From Cacajao melanocephalus (lineage: Eukaryota > Chordata > Mammalia > Primates > Pitheciidae), in NCBI GenBank assembly GCA_963573385.1, contig CAUYLG010063070.1, forward strand, positions 1 to 64,000: a DNA stretch of 64,000 nt, written 5' to 3'. The notes beneath the pieces are model-generated. The model did not search any database. It had not been told where the DNA came from and worked only from the letters and a program-made list of their open reading frames with translations. Positions within the stretch are counted from its first letter, which is position 1. Every line of letters begins with the position of its first letter. The position numbers and the translations under genes were made by a program. Shown piece by piece: positions 37,801 to 48,480 of this stretch.

Positions 37801-38659
37801 TTGGTACCAGTAGAGTGGGGCGCTATTAAAAAGATACCCAAAACTGTGGAAGCAACTGTGGAACTGGTTAAAAACAGGCAAAGGTTGGAACAGTTTGGAG
37901 GGCCCAGAAGAAAACAAGAAAATGTGGGAAAGACTGGAACTCCCTAGAGACTTGTTGAATGGCTTTGATCAAATTGCTGATAATGACATATACAATGAAA
38001 TCCAGGCTGAGGTGGTCTCAGACGAAGATGAGCAACCTACTGGGAACCTGAGCAAAGGTGACTCTTGTTATATTTTAGCAAATAGACTGGTGGTGCCTTT
38101 TGCCCCTGCCCTAAAGACTTGTGAACATTTGAATTGCAAATAGATGATTTAGAGTACCCTCCAAAAGAAATATCTAAGCAGCAAATAAAAGGATGCAAGA
38201 GGTGACTTGAGTACTGTTAAAGGCATTCAGTTTCAAAAGGGAAATAGAGCATAAAAGTTTAAAAAACTTGCAGCCTGACAATGCAATAGAAAAGAAAATC
38301 CCATATTCTGAGGAGCAGTTCAAGCTGGCTGCAGAAATTTTCATAAGTAACAAGAAGCCAAAAGTTAATTCCCAAGACTATGGAGAAAAGGCATCCAGGC
38401 ATATCAGAGGTCTTCATGGCAACCCCTCCAACACAGGCCCAGAGGCCTAGGAGGAAAATTGGTTTCATGGGCTAGGCCCAGGGCCCCCATGCTGTGTGCA
38501 GCCTAGGAACCTGGTATACTGCATGCCAACTGCTCCAGCTGTGGCTGAAAGCGGCTAAGGTATAGCTCAGGCTCTGACTTCAGAGGGTGCAAGCCCAAAG
38601 CCTTGACAGCTTCCACATGGTGTTGATTTTTTGGGTACACACAAGCCAAGAATTGGTGG
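37801..38659 (+). mobile_element. MST internal region, first part
   Basis: It opens with 'ttggtaccagtagagtggg', the usual MaLR post-LTR sequence, and follows the MST internal consensus ('gttggaacagtttggaggg', 'tccaggctgaggtggtctca', 'aacacaggcccagaggccta'). An 82-codon frame (37895-38143) comes from this internal region and shows no recognised domain. The MaLR internal sequence is interrupted at 38659. Confidence 0.9.
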
Positions 38660-39241
38660 TGTTAAGATTCACTCAAAGTAGTTAGCAAAATATTAAAAGA
38701 AATATTAAAGAAAGTTATAAGATTAGAGTCTCAAACCGTTTAGAAGGCCAAAACTTTTCATTAACAGGTTGAAGGCAATCTGTTCTTACCTTAAAGCAGG
38801 GTTGAGATTAGGGATAATAAAATTAGGGATAATAAAAACTTCCCCAGTTAAGTCTGTTTACCCCATATTCCTTTGTCTCTACTCCGTTTACTTATGTAAA
38901 CTTTGTGCCAGATAGCCCTCTCAGGGGGAGTTTGAAAGAAGATTACCTGTTAATAGTGTTTGTTGTAAGCCCAAGAACCAAAACCTTTTATCATTTGTAA
39001 AACCACTCTTTTAATTATCCACAAGTGTGTTGACTTCAAACCTCTGTTATTAAATATAGACTGAATAAATGTGAAGAACAAAGAGTAGTCATCAGTTAGC
39101 TGCAATCGCCCTCTGAGAGCAGCTGATGACTATCATTAGCCCACTCAAATCACTGTACTAGGTGTGTAAGTGTATTTCATTCATCTGTTGTTGAGTCATA
39201 GTTTGCAAGACAGACGTTTGCAAGTAGTGATCAATGTATCA
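38660..39241 (+). mobile_element. Unrecognised LTR inserted in MST internal region
   Basis: This 582-bp block splits the MST internal region precisely ('caagaattg' before, 'gggtttgggagcctcc' after). It has TG...CA ends (TGTTAAGATT ... TGTATCA), a candidate AATAAA at about 39064-39069 and possible 4-bp flanking repeats (GTGG at 38656-38659, CTGG at 39242-39245). These are features of an ERV1-class solo LTR, but I cannot name the family. Confidence 0.65.
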
Positions 39242-39427
39242 CTGGGGTTTGGGAGCCTCCATTTAGATTTCAGGAGATGTATGTAAATGCCTGGATGTCC
39301 AGACAGAAATTTGCTGCAGGGGCAAGGCCCTCATAAAGTATCTCTGCTAGGGCACCATGGAAGAGAAATGTGAGTTGGAGCTCCCACACAGAGTCCCCAC
39401 TGGGGCACTGCCTATAGAGCTATGTAA
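39242..39427 (+). mobile_element. MST internal region, second part
   Basis: It resumes the MST internal consensus: 'gggagcctccatttagattt', 'acagaaatttgctgcagggg', 'ccacacagagtccccact', 'ggggcactgcctatagagct'. It stops near 39427 without a 3' LTR, so the provirus is truncated. Confidence 0.88.
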
Positions 39428-39637
39428 CCCCACATTTATACAATTAAAAAATATCAGATAAAACCTTCATTGAGTGTATCTAATACCATTTCATTTTTAT
39501 TTTCCTTAATATTATTAAATATATAAAGAGATGTGTTTATCTTTCCTCTCCAGTGTGGGCAGATTGCCTGAACAATCCATGGAAGGTAACAGTTTGATTT
39601 GTGTAAAAGGTTCAAGTATCTATACGGTAATATTTGA

Positions 39638-39832
39638 CCTTTTGACACCCACAAAGTCTGGTTAAGACAGATATTTTACTCTCTTTCTTTTGTGGCTCAC
39701 ACCAGAGTTTCCTCAGGAACCAATTTTGAGAAGGGCATCAAGTTCAGGTTCATGGCTGTCCCTCAGGATCCCAAAGCCAAAGAGCTTCATCGTTTTATTG
39801 ATGTTGGTAGAAAGGAAGCCAGCAGTATGTAA
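39638..39832 (+). other. Exon-like open frame, unidentified
   Basis: A 64-codon frame without an initial Met is open from 39638 to a TAA at 39830-39832. A splice-acceptor-like site (pyrimidine tract 'actctctttctttt' then CAG at 39703-39705) would leave about 42 codons of plausible soluble sequence, with residues such as FEKGIKFRF, VPQDPKAK and HRFIDVGRKE. The stretch is more GC-rich than its surroundings and is not L1, Alu or MaLR. I do not recognise the protein, and another frame is also open there. It could be a terminal exon, a pseudogene scrap or chance. Confidence 0.25.
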
Positions 39833-40279
39833 CAATTCACTTCCGAATCCTCATAAAAAAGGCTAACTATTTTTATAATTTTTAAATTAGAAAAAAGAAA
39901 ACCCATAATTATGTAAAAATTATAATGCATGTAATCTTCAAGAAAAAATACACTGTTTTCCCATATGTTAATTTTAATATTGGCTTTAAAATGATTGCTA
40001 AATTAACACTTCATTTTATCTATTTTTTAACCTTTGGAATGCTATAGGTAGATTTTAATTTTTATGAAATTATTTTTTCTCAAATACATATTGCACACTG
40101 CTCTATGTTCTAAGCACTTTTTACGCAGTGGGAAAAAAAAGTCTTTATAAGCTAGTGTGAAATAAAAAGTGGAAAGTGAAAAATAATGTTTTAAAAATTA
40201 AGAAGCTACTAGTAATCAGAACTTGGTCTGTTTTAAATACTTTTCAATTATTACATTGTACCTTCTACATGCAACATAA
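39833..40279. other. Unique AT-rich DNA
   Basis: Nothing recognised. Confidence 0.5.
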
Positions 40280-40435
40280 ATCTTTACAAATATTAACCAA
40301 TTTGATATTCAAAACAGCCGTATGAAGTAGCTTTTATAACAGAAAACAAAACTGAGGTAGAGAGGGGTTAACTATATTACACAAGGTCATAAACATAGTA
40401 AGTGGCAGAATTAGGATTCAAAATATTACATGAGT
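40280..40435 (-). mobile_element. MIR
   Basis: 'aaaactgaggtagagaggg', 'acacaaggtcataaacatag' and 'taagtggcagaattaggatt' reproduce the reverse-strand MIR core in order. Confidence 0.85.
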
Positions 40436-40649
40436 AGTATGAGCAGGTGACCATAGAAATTGAAGAGAAAGGATGCCTAGATGTCCTGGGGGATCAATAA
40501 AGGCCTCAATGTAGAAGTATCATTGGGTCTTAAAAAATATTTGGGAGATAGTAGTGCATATTTAAATCAATCACACAGCCCTGAATAATATAAACATGAG
40601 CTGGGTCATTTACATACCTGTGAAGCCATGGTGAATTTATTTTACTCTG

Positions 40650-40795
40650 CGCTAAGCTTTTGTTCCCTTCTTCATAAAACCAGGCTAGGAATATTACTTA
40701 TTTCATAAGGTTTTTGTGAGACTCAAACTAAGTACTACATAGCATGATCCCAGGCCTAGAATCAGGCTCAATAAATTAAAAATTAATTATTATAA
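40650..40795 (+). mobile_element. MIR 3' half
   Basis: 'cccttcttcataaaacc', 'atttcataaggtttttgtga' and 'atcaggctcaataaatt' match the 3' half of MIR on the plus strand. Confidence 0.7.
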
Positions 40796-42024
40796 ATGAT
40801 GAGAAAGAGCTAGGTAAGTAAAAAAGGTGAAATTGAAAATATTCCAGAATATATTGATTACCTGGTAGGGAGCGGCTGAAAAGAGGTAGAAAGATAAGGG
40901 GAAGGACAATGGGTGGTAGGAATAATGAGGCTGTAACTCATCTCTGAATACATTTTTTGTATAACTGTAACTATGAACAAATCATTAAAACTTACAGGAC
41001 ATTGAAGAAAACAAAAATAGAATTCAGGAATAAAAATTTAACCTAACTGTATTGCAAATCAATAGCATAACTATACTGAAGGGCATGAAAAAGACAAAAT
41101 ATAAACTAAGTTACTTTCTAAAGATAAAGACAAAACAAAACAAAACAAAAAACTCTGTACATAAATATCTATTGTAATCTGGCAATAAAAAAATTTAAAT
41201 AGATATTCAGAGATGAGTGACATTTATGAAATTATTATACACTAGAATTAAAGACATAAGTATATGTAATAAAAATGAGACCTGGCTCTCTAAATAGTTG
41301 AGAATGAAGTTGAAAATAAGAACAGGAAAAAGCTAAAATGATAGAATTGGAAGTGTCAGTATAAATTGATCATGACAAATTATATGGTATATGATACAAG
41401 ATTATTGACTGGTTAAATAGGCATAAATAAATATATGTCAATTTTTGTATTATGCATGGATTTATATATATAAATAGATTCCCTAGCTGTCTATTGAGAA
41501 GGTCAAGACCAAGTATTACTAGTACTCCAGTGGCAATAAGCACAACTAGTATTACAATATTTTACTCTAAACCTCATTCTGCAATAAAAAGAACTAGGGT
41601 ATCATGTTAAAATAATGGCTGAATCCAGGGCTAGGGTGAGAAAATTACAAAATATGTCCAAAGCATCCTGGGGTGCCAGAATATAAGAAAGTTATCACAA
41701 AAGAAAGCAGCATGCCAAAAGAACACATGGGTCAACTTGTAGTAGATCCTAATGGCAAATAATTTGAACAGTAAAGTAATAGCCCATATAAGAAAATATA
41801 AGAAAATACATAAATATGTAAAAAATATTTATAGCCAATATAATTAAAATTCATGAATCAAATAAATATTGAATTAATAAATATGAGAGAAGAAATTCTT
41901 GCTCATAGAATTCTGGTTTAAAAATTTAGAAGAAAAGAGGGAAATAAGAAACCAACCACAGTAAACACCAGTGTAATAGTTATTTTAGGAGAAAGTAATC
42001 TATGATTGGCAAAATTAGTAGGGG
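40796..42024. other. Unassigned, partly repeat-like DNA
   Basis: It holds a (CAAAA)n run at about 41132-41152. The section 41490-41950 ('aagaccaagtattactagta', 'tccagggctagggtgagaaa', 'gaacacatgggtcaac') looks like a decayed dispersed element, but I cannot name it. No gene evident. Confidence 0.4.
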
Positions 42025-42107
42025 AAAACACATTGTACACATGTATCAAAATATCACATGTACCACCAAAATATGCACACCTATGATATATCAACTAAAA
42101 AATAGTA
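42025..42107 (+). mobile_element. L1M 3' tip
   Basis: 'acacattgtacacatgtatc', 'aaaatatcacatgtaccacc' and 'aatatgcacacctatgatat' match the last bases of L1MA/L1MB 3'UTRs. Confidence 0.7.
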
Positions 42108-42486
42108 AGGGAAATTTGAAAACAAACAGGATATTTATGTAGTTTAAATATATGTACCTCCCAAATATGTATAAATTACAATGAGGAAAAAACAGTCTTT
42201 AAAAGGAATAAACTTGGCAGATACTAACTTAAGCAAGTGGTCAAGGCTAACACAACACTCATAAAATAAATTGACATTGTGAAGTTCCTGCTATCATTCA
42301 CTAAAAAAGAATAATATCATTTTTATAGTATTCCCCCTAAAATGGCATAATCTCAATTTACTGAGAGAAAGCATCAATAAAACCCAGATTGATAGGCATT
42401 TTCCAAGTAACTGCCCACTACTTTCTAAGGTATCAAAGCTGTAAAGGAATATTAAAACCTGAAATTTGTTAAGAAAGGAGAAAACT

Positions 42487-42532
42487 AGTCATTAAGTCCT
42501 TGCCTATGCCTATGTCCTGAATGGTATTGTCT
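42487..42532 (-). mobile_element. Orphan 46-bp L1 ORF2 scrap
   Basis: It matches 5880-5925 of the L1 in this window at 43 of 46 bases ('agtccttgcctatgcctatg' is exact), with no L1 sequence on either side. It is far too short and internal to be a normal retrotransposition product. Confidence 0.9.
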
Positions 42533-42830
42533 ACAGGCAATACTTTCATCAGGACATCTTCTCTGTATACAGTCTCCTCCTCTCAATGATTTTCACTTGG
42601 CTGCAAGGCTGGGATGTATACTTTCCTTAGACTTCAAAAACATTTGCTACCTCATATTATACTATTTATCTCTTGAAATTTAAAATATTCTTTACTTTTA
42701 AATTGTTTCATTAGTGTGTTATTTATTTAGATGATCGGGACTATGTCCTATTCATGTGAAAAGGCCTATCAAGTAGCATAGTACATACTGTCTAGTGCGT
42801 GAGTGATAAGTGATTGTTCACTGAAGAAGG
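42533..42830 (+). mobile_element. L2 3' end, diverged
   Basis: Weak but ordered similarity to the L2 3' region: 'cttctctgtatacagtctcc', 'ctcatattatactatttatc', 'gatcgggactatgtcctatt', then a decayed 'gcatagtacatactgtctag' tail. Confidence 0.55.
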
Positions 42831-43388
42831 CACTTAATCTCATTTTAGCTATTTCTAATATAAAAATACATTAAAATAAAGTATAGTGGGTGGGCTATAA
42901 ATTGTGCCAAGGACATGGAGCTACTATGTTTTAGACACATGTGCCTAGGACAAGGACATGTGTTTACGACATAGTAGATGCTCACTTATAATTTAGGATG
43001 TTAGATTAGGACTCCTACTGTTTTCATTTTTAATTTTATGCCATAGCAATTGATGTCAAGTATGAAAGAAAGAATGAGATACACTATTATAAATTGGGTT
43101 TACTAAGGAAATGGCTGAGAATAGAGTCTATGACTCTGGGTTGCCTTGGCTCATTTTCAAGATATAAAGGAGTGGAGAGAGTGCAAAGAATGGGGCAGAA
43201 TTTATTGAACAAAATTATTTGGAGACACCTATTGCTTTGCTTTGAGGTGCCTCTATAGGTGTATTAACGGAGGGGGCAAGATTGCTTTCTTCCTTTCAAG
43301 GGTTCCATGAGCCCACCTAAGGATTCTGAAAGGTATCTCCTGCAGTTAGAAGACACAGTGGACTCATGTATCACTTGAGACTAAAAGA

Positions 43389-43751
43389 CTTTAAAGCAGA
43401 GGTCCCCAACCTCTGGGCCATGAACTGGTACTGGTCTGTGGACTGTTAGGAATAAGGCCACACAACAGGAGATGAGTGGAAGGCCAGAGAACATCACTGC
43501 CTGAGCGCCACCTCCTGTCAGATCCGCAGCGGCATTAGATTCATAGGAGGGCAAACCCTATTGTGAACTGTGTATGCAAGGGATCTAGGTTGTACCCTCC
43601 TTGTGAGAATGTAATGCCTAATGATTTGAGGTGGAAGTGGAACACTTTCATCTCAACACCATACTGCTCCCCTTCACCCCATCCATGGAAAAATTGTCTT
43701 TTACAAAACCAGTCCCTGGTGCCAAAAAGGTTGGGGACTGCTGGTTTAAAG
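43389..43751 (+). mobile_element. MER1B (hAT-Charlie) with target duplication
   Basis: The element spans 43397-43743 (347 bp). It begins 'cagaggtccccaacctctgg' and ends 'caaaaaggttggggactgctg', imperfect inverted termini typical of MER1. The interior ('ggcattagattcataggag', 'gggatctaggttgtaccctc', 'aatgcctaatgatttgaggt') matches MER1B. An 8-bp flanking repeat with one mismatch (CTTTAAAG 43389-43396, GTTTAAAG 43744-43751) fits hAT insertion. It is non-autonomous, so the 69-codon frame is not a transposase. Confidence 0.95.
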
Positions 43752-44305
43752 CAACTTGAAAAAGCAGGATAGAGATGACTGTGTTGTCTTCTACTTGAAT
43801 ATATCAGAAATTGTCAAGGAACATAAAATATGATTCCTGAAGACCAGATGCGAAATATTTGAGAGAAAGAGCAGACATAGGGTATTTAGTGTCCTATTTA
43901 ATAGGTGATTACAGGAGGAGAGGGACTTAGCAGTAAGAAGTTGAATAGGTATGTTGGATTTGTAGGAACCTTGGAGAGTTACGAGCATAGGCAAAAGGCA
44001 TCTAGGCAAGTCAAGGGAATTTTAGAACAGATTTTCAGTAAATCTGTAAGGAGCTCTGTGTTTATAATTCATGGTAACTATAAGATTATCTGTTACCTAA
44101 GTATGAATGCAAAACCACATTCATTTTTTTCTTTCAAAAGCAGGAGACTAAACTCTTGAATAAATTTAACAGTGATGATAGGAGACAAACATAAAGTTGT
44201 GCTTTAATTGCTTAATGCATAGGCACATACTACTTGACAGTTACAATAACAATGATGATAAAATAACAGTATGCCTAACAAAACACTGGTCCATTACACT
44301 GTACA
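43752..44305. other. Unassigned unique DNA
   Basis: No repeat or gene recognised. The 84-codon frame at 43905-44159 has no recognisable domain. Confidence 0.45.
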
Positions 44306-44400
44306 TTTTTCAGAGTTTGCATTCTGGACTCAGACTGCTTGAGTTCCAGTCTTTCCTACATTGTACAAAGATATTGTGAATGTAAGTGACATTATGCATA
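44306..44400 (+). mobile_element. MIR 5' core fragment
   Basis: 'ttctggactcagactgcttg' then 'agttccagtc' follows the MIR sequence 'ggagtcagactgcctgggtt'. It decays afterwards. Confidence 0.6.
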
Positions 44401-45914
44401 TAAAACAAATTTTCCGGTTCTCAAAATTTTAGCTTTTATTTTACTAATATACCACGTTAAAGTTACATACTGTGGCATAGATTTTTCAAAAGTAAGACTA
44501 TCCTTTTTTGAAGTAACTGGATACCAAATATATGTTCACAAGAAACAGCTAGAGAGGACACCCATGATCCCTCCTTACCAAACCACAAAAGGGTTTGGTG
44601 AGCTGTGGAGGTGTCAAGACTAAAGTAACCTTAGAAGATGTACTACAACCCACAGCCAGACCCAGTTGTTTATTACATTACAAAGGTAAGAATTCAGTGT
44701 TTTTCTTATTCTGTCCTGGTAGTGGACATTCTTGGGCCATCTTATAGGCTACATTTAGTCCATATCTGGTAACAGCCCCTAGTTAATTACAATTTTGGTA
44801 GTGCTTTCCAAAACCAGTCAGCACCTGGAAGTGAACACATATCTTTCAAGCTGACTCACATCCCTATATTTACCTTTTTGTGACCTAAAACTCTGAGGAG
44901 TTACTGAATTTGCAGAAGCCAACCCTGGCTTTGACACCTGGCATCTAACCCAAAAACATCCAGGTGAGTCTGCTGCTCCATGACCAAACACCTGCTCTCT
45001 ACTTGCTACCAACACTCTCATTGGCTTCTAACCATGTTGACATTTTTCTGTCTTTAATGTATGGGTTACTATAGCCATGAAAACATCTTGAAATGTCAGT
45101 ATTCTGTCTTCTAAGGGAATGAATTTTTTTTTGTATGTATAGTCTTAGTAAGAAAGGACAAAATAGAAGAGATGTATGAGAACCAGTATAAAATGGATAA
45201 GCAACAAGAATTTCTATGGAAAATTTGAATTTTTTTCAATTTTTTTATTTTAACTTCACCAGTTGATAGGCAAAAAATAATATGTTGACACACAGTAGGT
45301 ACTTCAATTACATTCTGACAGAATCAATTGCTATTGTTGGAGTAATGAAAACAACATTTTGATTTTAAACTCCTCTAGTAAGAATGTAAATAGCTATGTT
45401 TCATGTTTCTTCACAGGAGCTTTATTTTTTAAAACAATTAATAATATCAAAGTGTATCTTTCCTTTCAAAATTAGAGAGTTTATAATGGATTTGTGTTCA
45501 TATAATTTTTATTGTATTTCAGAAAGCAGAATATATTCTCATTAAAACAGCAGGGTGAAGTAAAGAAATCTCAATTTAATTAAGGTGATGTTAAAGTTGA
45601 TGAATTGGAGATGCATATGAACTTTTCAATGTAAACTTCTTTGTTCAGGGGTATACAAGATGATGATAACCTCTTCTTAGGCAGGAAGTTTTAATAAAGA
45701 GATGAACCAATTTAGCACATTCCTGAGAGGAAATATTAAAATTAAGAGAAAGGAATAAGATTTATTTTTAGTGCACTACTTTAAATTACTTTCTGTACAT
45801 GCAATGTACGTAATATTTTTTGAAAAGATGCATTTTAGTATTTTGAGGTCAAAAACCATCCATATTTTTTTAACTGGCTTTTGTAAACAACACAGAATCT
45901 TCACTCTGCTTAAT
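44401..45914. other. Unassigned unique DNA
   Basis: Positions 44540-45010 are less AT-rich and may be an old element, but I could not identify it. No open frame has recognisable protein features. Confidence 0.45.
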
Positions 45915-46149
45915 TTAGCCATCATAGCCCTTAACCCCTGGGCTAAGCAGTCCTCCCACCTCAGCCTTCCGAGTGGATGGGACTACAAGTACATGCCATT
46001 GTGCCTAGCTAAAGTTTTTTAGTTTATTTTATATTGTTTTATTTTTTGTATGTTGCCCAAGCTGGTCTTGAACTATTGGTCTCAACCAATCCTCCCAGCT
46101 TGCCCTCCCAAAATTCTGGGATTACAGACATGAGCCACTGCACCTGGCC
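45915..46149 (-). mobile_element. AluJ-like, truncated
   Basis: 'cctgggctaagcagtcctcc', 'gatgggactacaagtacatg', 'gttgcccaagctggtcttga' and 'catgagccactgcacctggc' are in Alu reverse order. The first ~100 bp at its 3' end and the poly-T head are missing. An AT-rich insertion lies at about 46015-46048. Diagnostic bases resemble AluJ. Confidence 0.85.
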
Positions 46150-46205
46150 TCCAAATTGTATTTCTGTTTGTAGACAGAGTGCTTCAAGAAGGCAGAATAT
46201 GTTTC

Positions 46206-46379
46206 TGTGTGTGTGTGTGTGTGTGTGTGTATATAGATACACACACACACACACATATATACACACACACATATACACACACACACACACACATATATAT
46301 ATACAGACACACACACATATATATACACACATACACACACACATATGTGTGTGTGTGTGTGTATGTGTGTGTGTGTATG
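46206..46379. repeat. Compound (TG)n-(CA)n-(TG)n microsatellite
   Basis: A TG block (46207-46230), a long CA block with TA interruptions (about 46239-46343) and a second TG block (about 46345-46378). The strand change twice within 175 bp makes two palindromic junctions (near 46235 and at CATATG, about 46342-46347). Frames of 76-116 codons here are Thr/His or Cys/Val runs and are not genes. Confidence 0.97.
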
Positions 46380-47109
46380 CATAGTGCATATGCTGTGAAT
46401 TCTTATTAAATGGATTGGGAGAAAAGTCAACATATTGAGATATTAATGAAGAAAACTAAGAAGCTTTTTTTTTCTTTTCATGTGATTTCCCTGAGTAAAC
46501 CAGGTTAATAGGGTTGCATTATCCAAATTATATGTGATTTCACTGAATAGTGATTAATGCTACAAAAAAACTTGTTAATAAATAATGGTGTCTGAAAGCA
46601 ATATTGCCTAATTAAAAAATACATTAAATTGTAGTATTTCTCATGCTGTAAAATAAGAAAGGAAGATCAACTATGCATTGATATTTTCACAGAACAGAAA
46701 TAAAAAGATTCTAAATAATCATCCTAAAGGCTTTATACCTTATTAACTTTCCAGTATGTTTTACCTCATTTTATGTTAAGCAAGTACATCATGATACATT
46801 TTTTAAAATAATTAAGAACTTATGTATCAAGATGCCCTTGTGAACCTTTTAAGGCCTAAATAAGACAAAATTATAATTTTACTTAAGGGTATAATTAATG
46901 ATCTCAAATGAGCCTTTGCCAAGGGCTTTTACATAAATTACCTCTATCTTTCATGATAAATTTGAAGTTGAAACATTGGAAAAGTTATTGCTTTTCCATT
47001 CAACCCATGGGTGGGAAGTTTACTGAATATATAGAAGTCTGTGAGTGAAGTAGAAACTGCAAAGCTCTTGGAAGCTGAAGGTCTTGGGGGATATACCCAC
47101 TTTGCTAAC
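46380..47109. other. Unique AT-rich DNA
   Basis: Nothing recognised. Confidence 0.5.
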
Positions 47110-47275
47110 TGAATTAGAACATTTTACTCTTTCTCTCTCTGACCTCAAGTTTCCTCACCTATAATTGGACATAATAATATGCCTCATGGGTTTCTGGTAA
47201 GATTGAACAAGGTAATGTGTGTGAAGCAAAGGTTCTAAACTGTAAAGCATGTATAAATGCTAGTTATGATTATTT
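47110..47275 (+). mobile_element. MIR 3' two thirds
   Basis: 'tcaagtttcctcacctataa', 'taataatatgcctcatgggt', 'gtaaagcatgtataaatgct' and 'agttatgattatt' match MIR on the plus strand. Confidence 0.8.
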
Positions 47276-48173
47276 TGAAAATATTTTCAATCTCATTTAA
47301 AAGATCTCCATGTAGTTGAAAGAGTGTGTCATGAGTAAAATCTCTCATAGGCACTGAAAATTTCCAAGTGTTCACCATTGGTCTTGAGTGCAGAATTGCT
47401 ACTAGAAAAGATAAAATTTCAGTCTCAAAGGCAAAGGGACAGTACCACTCGCCTAGGCATCCCTGAGACTGAAGGCCGAGGACTGCATCATTACCCTTCC
47501 TCAATGTGGGCTGCACACACACAGGCCAAGCACATTTTTCTGTTTGCCTTTGTCTTCCTTCTGACTTCATAATCCTGGCTATGTATGGATATGGAAATAA
47601 CATCAATCAGCTTGCAATGATACATGGTTATTTAGATGGTTACAGTTATTGGTCAGTTAAGACACCAAGAAAATCAACAACTGTCAGAAAGAACAGCGCA
47701 ATTCAGAATTGGGATTGTGGCTTGTATCAAGCAGAAAGACTGTTACCCATCCAGGGAAATACAGACTTCTTGTTACATTGGGTTATTCCTTACATCCTCT
47801 GTAGCAGATCTTCTATAATGTCAGGATACACTTACATAGTCTCAAGGGCCTTGAGATGGATGTAGATCAGGGAAATTTCCCAAAGGGATAAATGCATTCC
47901 AACTTTTTCGGACACGAACTATGGTCATTGTGATTTGGCCATATTACCAATGTTATGGCTCTGACAAAAAGCATTCATTGAGATCACTTTGTACATTATG
48001 TAGTAGGACAATCTTGTGATATTAAGGAATGCAAAAATGCCCTGAAAAACATGACAACCAGAATTGTCACAGAAGTAAAATGGTACAAAAGTAAAAAGAT
48101 GTTTTATTTTCTCCATCTTGGAGGCCACAGTAAGCACCAGATATTGGTAACAGAGACCACTGCATGATTTTTT
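47276..48173. other. Unassigned, less AT-rich unique DNA
   Basis: Two overlapping opposite-strand frames, 123 codons (47235-47606, minus) and 119 codons (47506-47865, plus), show no domain, signal peptide or family I know. They are most likely chance. No transposon recognised. Confidence 0.4.
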
Positions 48174-48480
48174 TGGAATAATTTTTTTTTTTAACTTGAA
48201 GATAGGGTCTCACTCTGTTGCCCAGGCTAGAGCATAGTGGCATGATCTCGGCACAGTGCAACTCCCCTCACAGGTTCAAGCAATTCTCCTGCCTCAGCCT
48301 CCCAGGTAGCAGAGATTACGGGCATTCGTCACCACGCCTGGCTAATTTTTGTATTAATAGAGATGGGCTTTCATCATGTCGGTCAGTCTGGTCTCGAACT
48401 CCTAACCTTCTGATCCGCCTGTTTTTGCCTCCCAAAGTGGGATTACAGTCTTGAGCCACTGCACCCAGCCTGGAATGATT
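48174..48480 (-). mobile_element. Full-length Alu with 10-bp target duplication
   Basis: Reverse-strand Alu (poly-T at about 48182-48192, 'gggtctcactctgttgccca', 'tctggtctcgaactcctaac', 'ttgagccactgcacccagcc'). TGGAATAATT (48174-48183) and TGGAATGATT (48471-48480) flank it with one mismatch. Confidence 0.95.

Noticed and set aside
37895..38450. Acidic 82- and 60-codon frames resembling a small protein
   Set aside because: They fall in MST (MaLR) internal sequence, which is not known to encode functional protein and is interrupted shortly after.
46206..46379. Treating the TG/CA blocks as a functional Z-DNA promoter element
   Set aside because: No transcript start or gene is visible nearby. 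Only the structural potential is supported.
46034..46433. Several frames of 76-116 codons with Thr/His or Cys/Val repeats
   Set aside because: They are the TG/CA compound microsatellite read in all frames.
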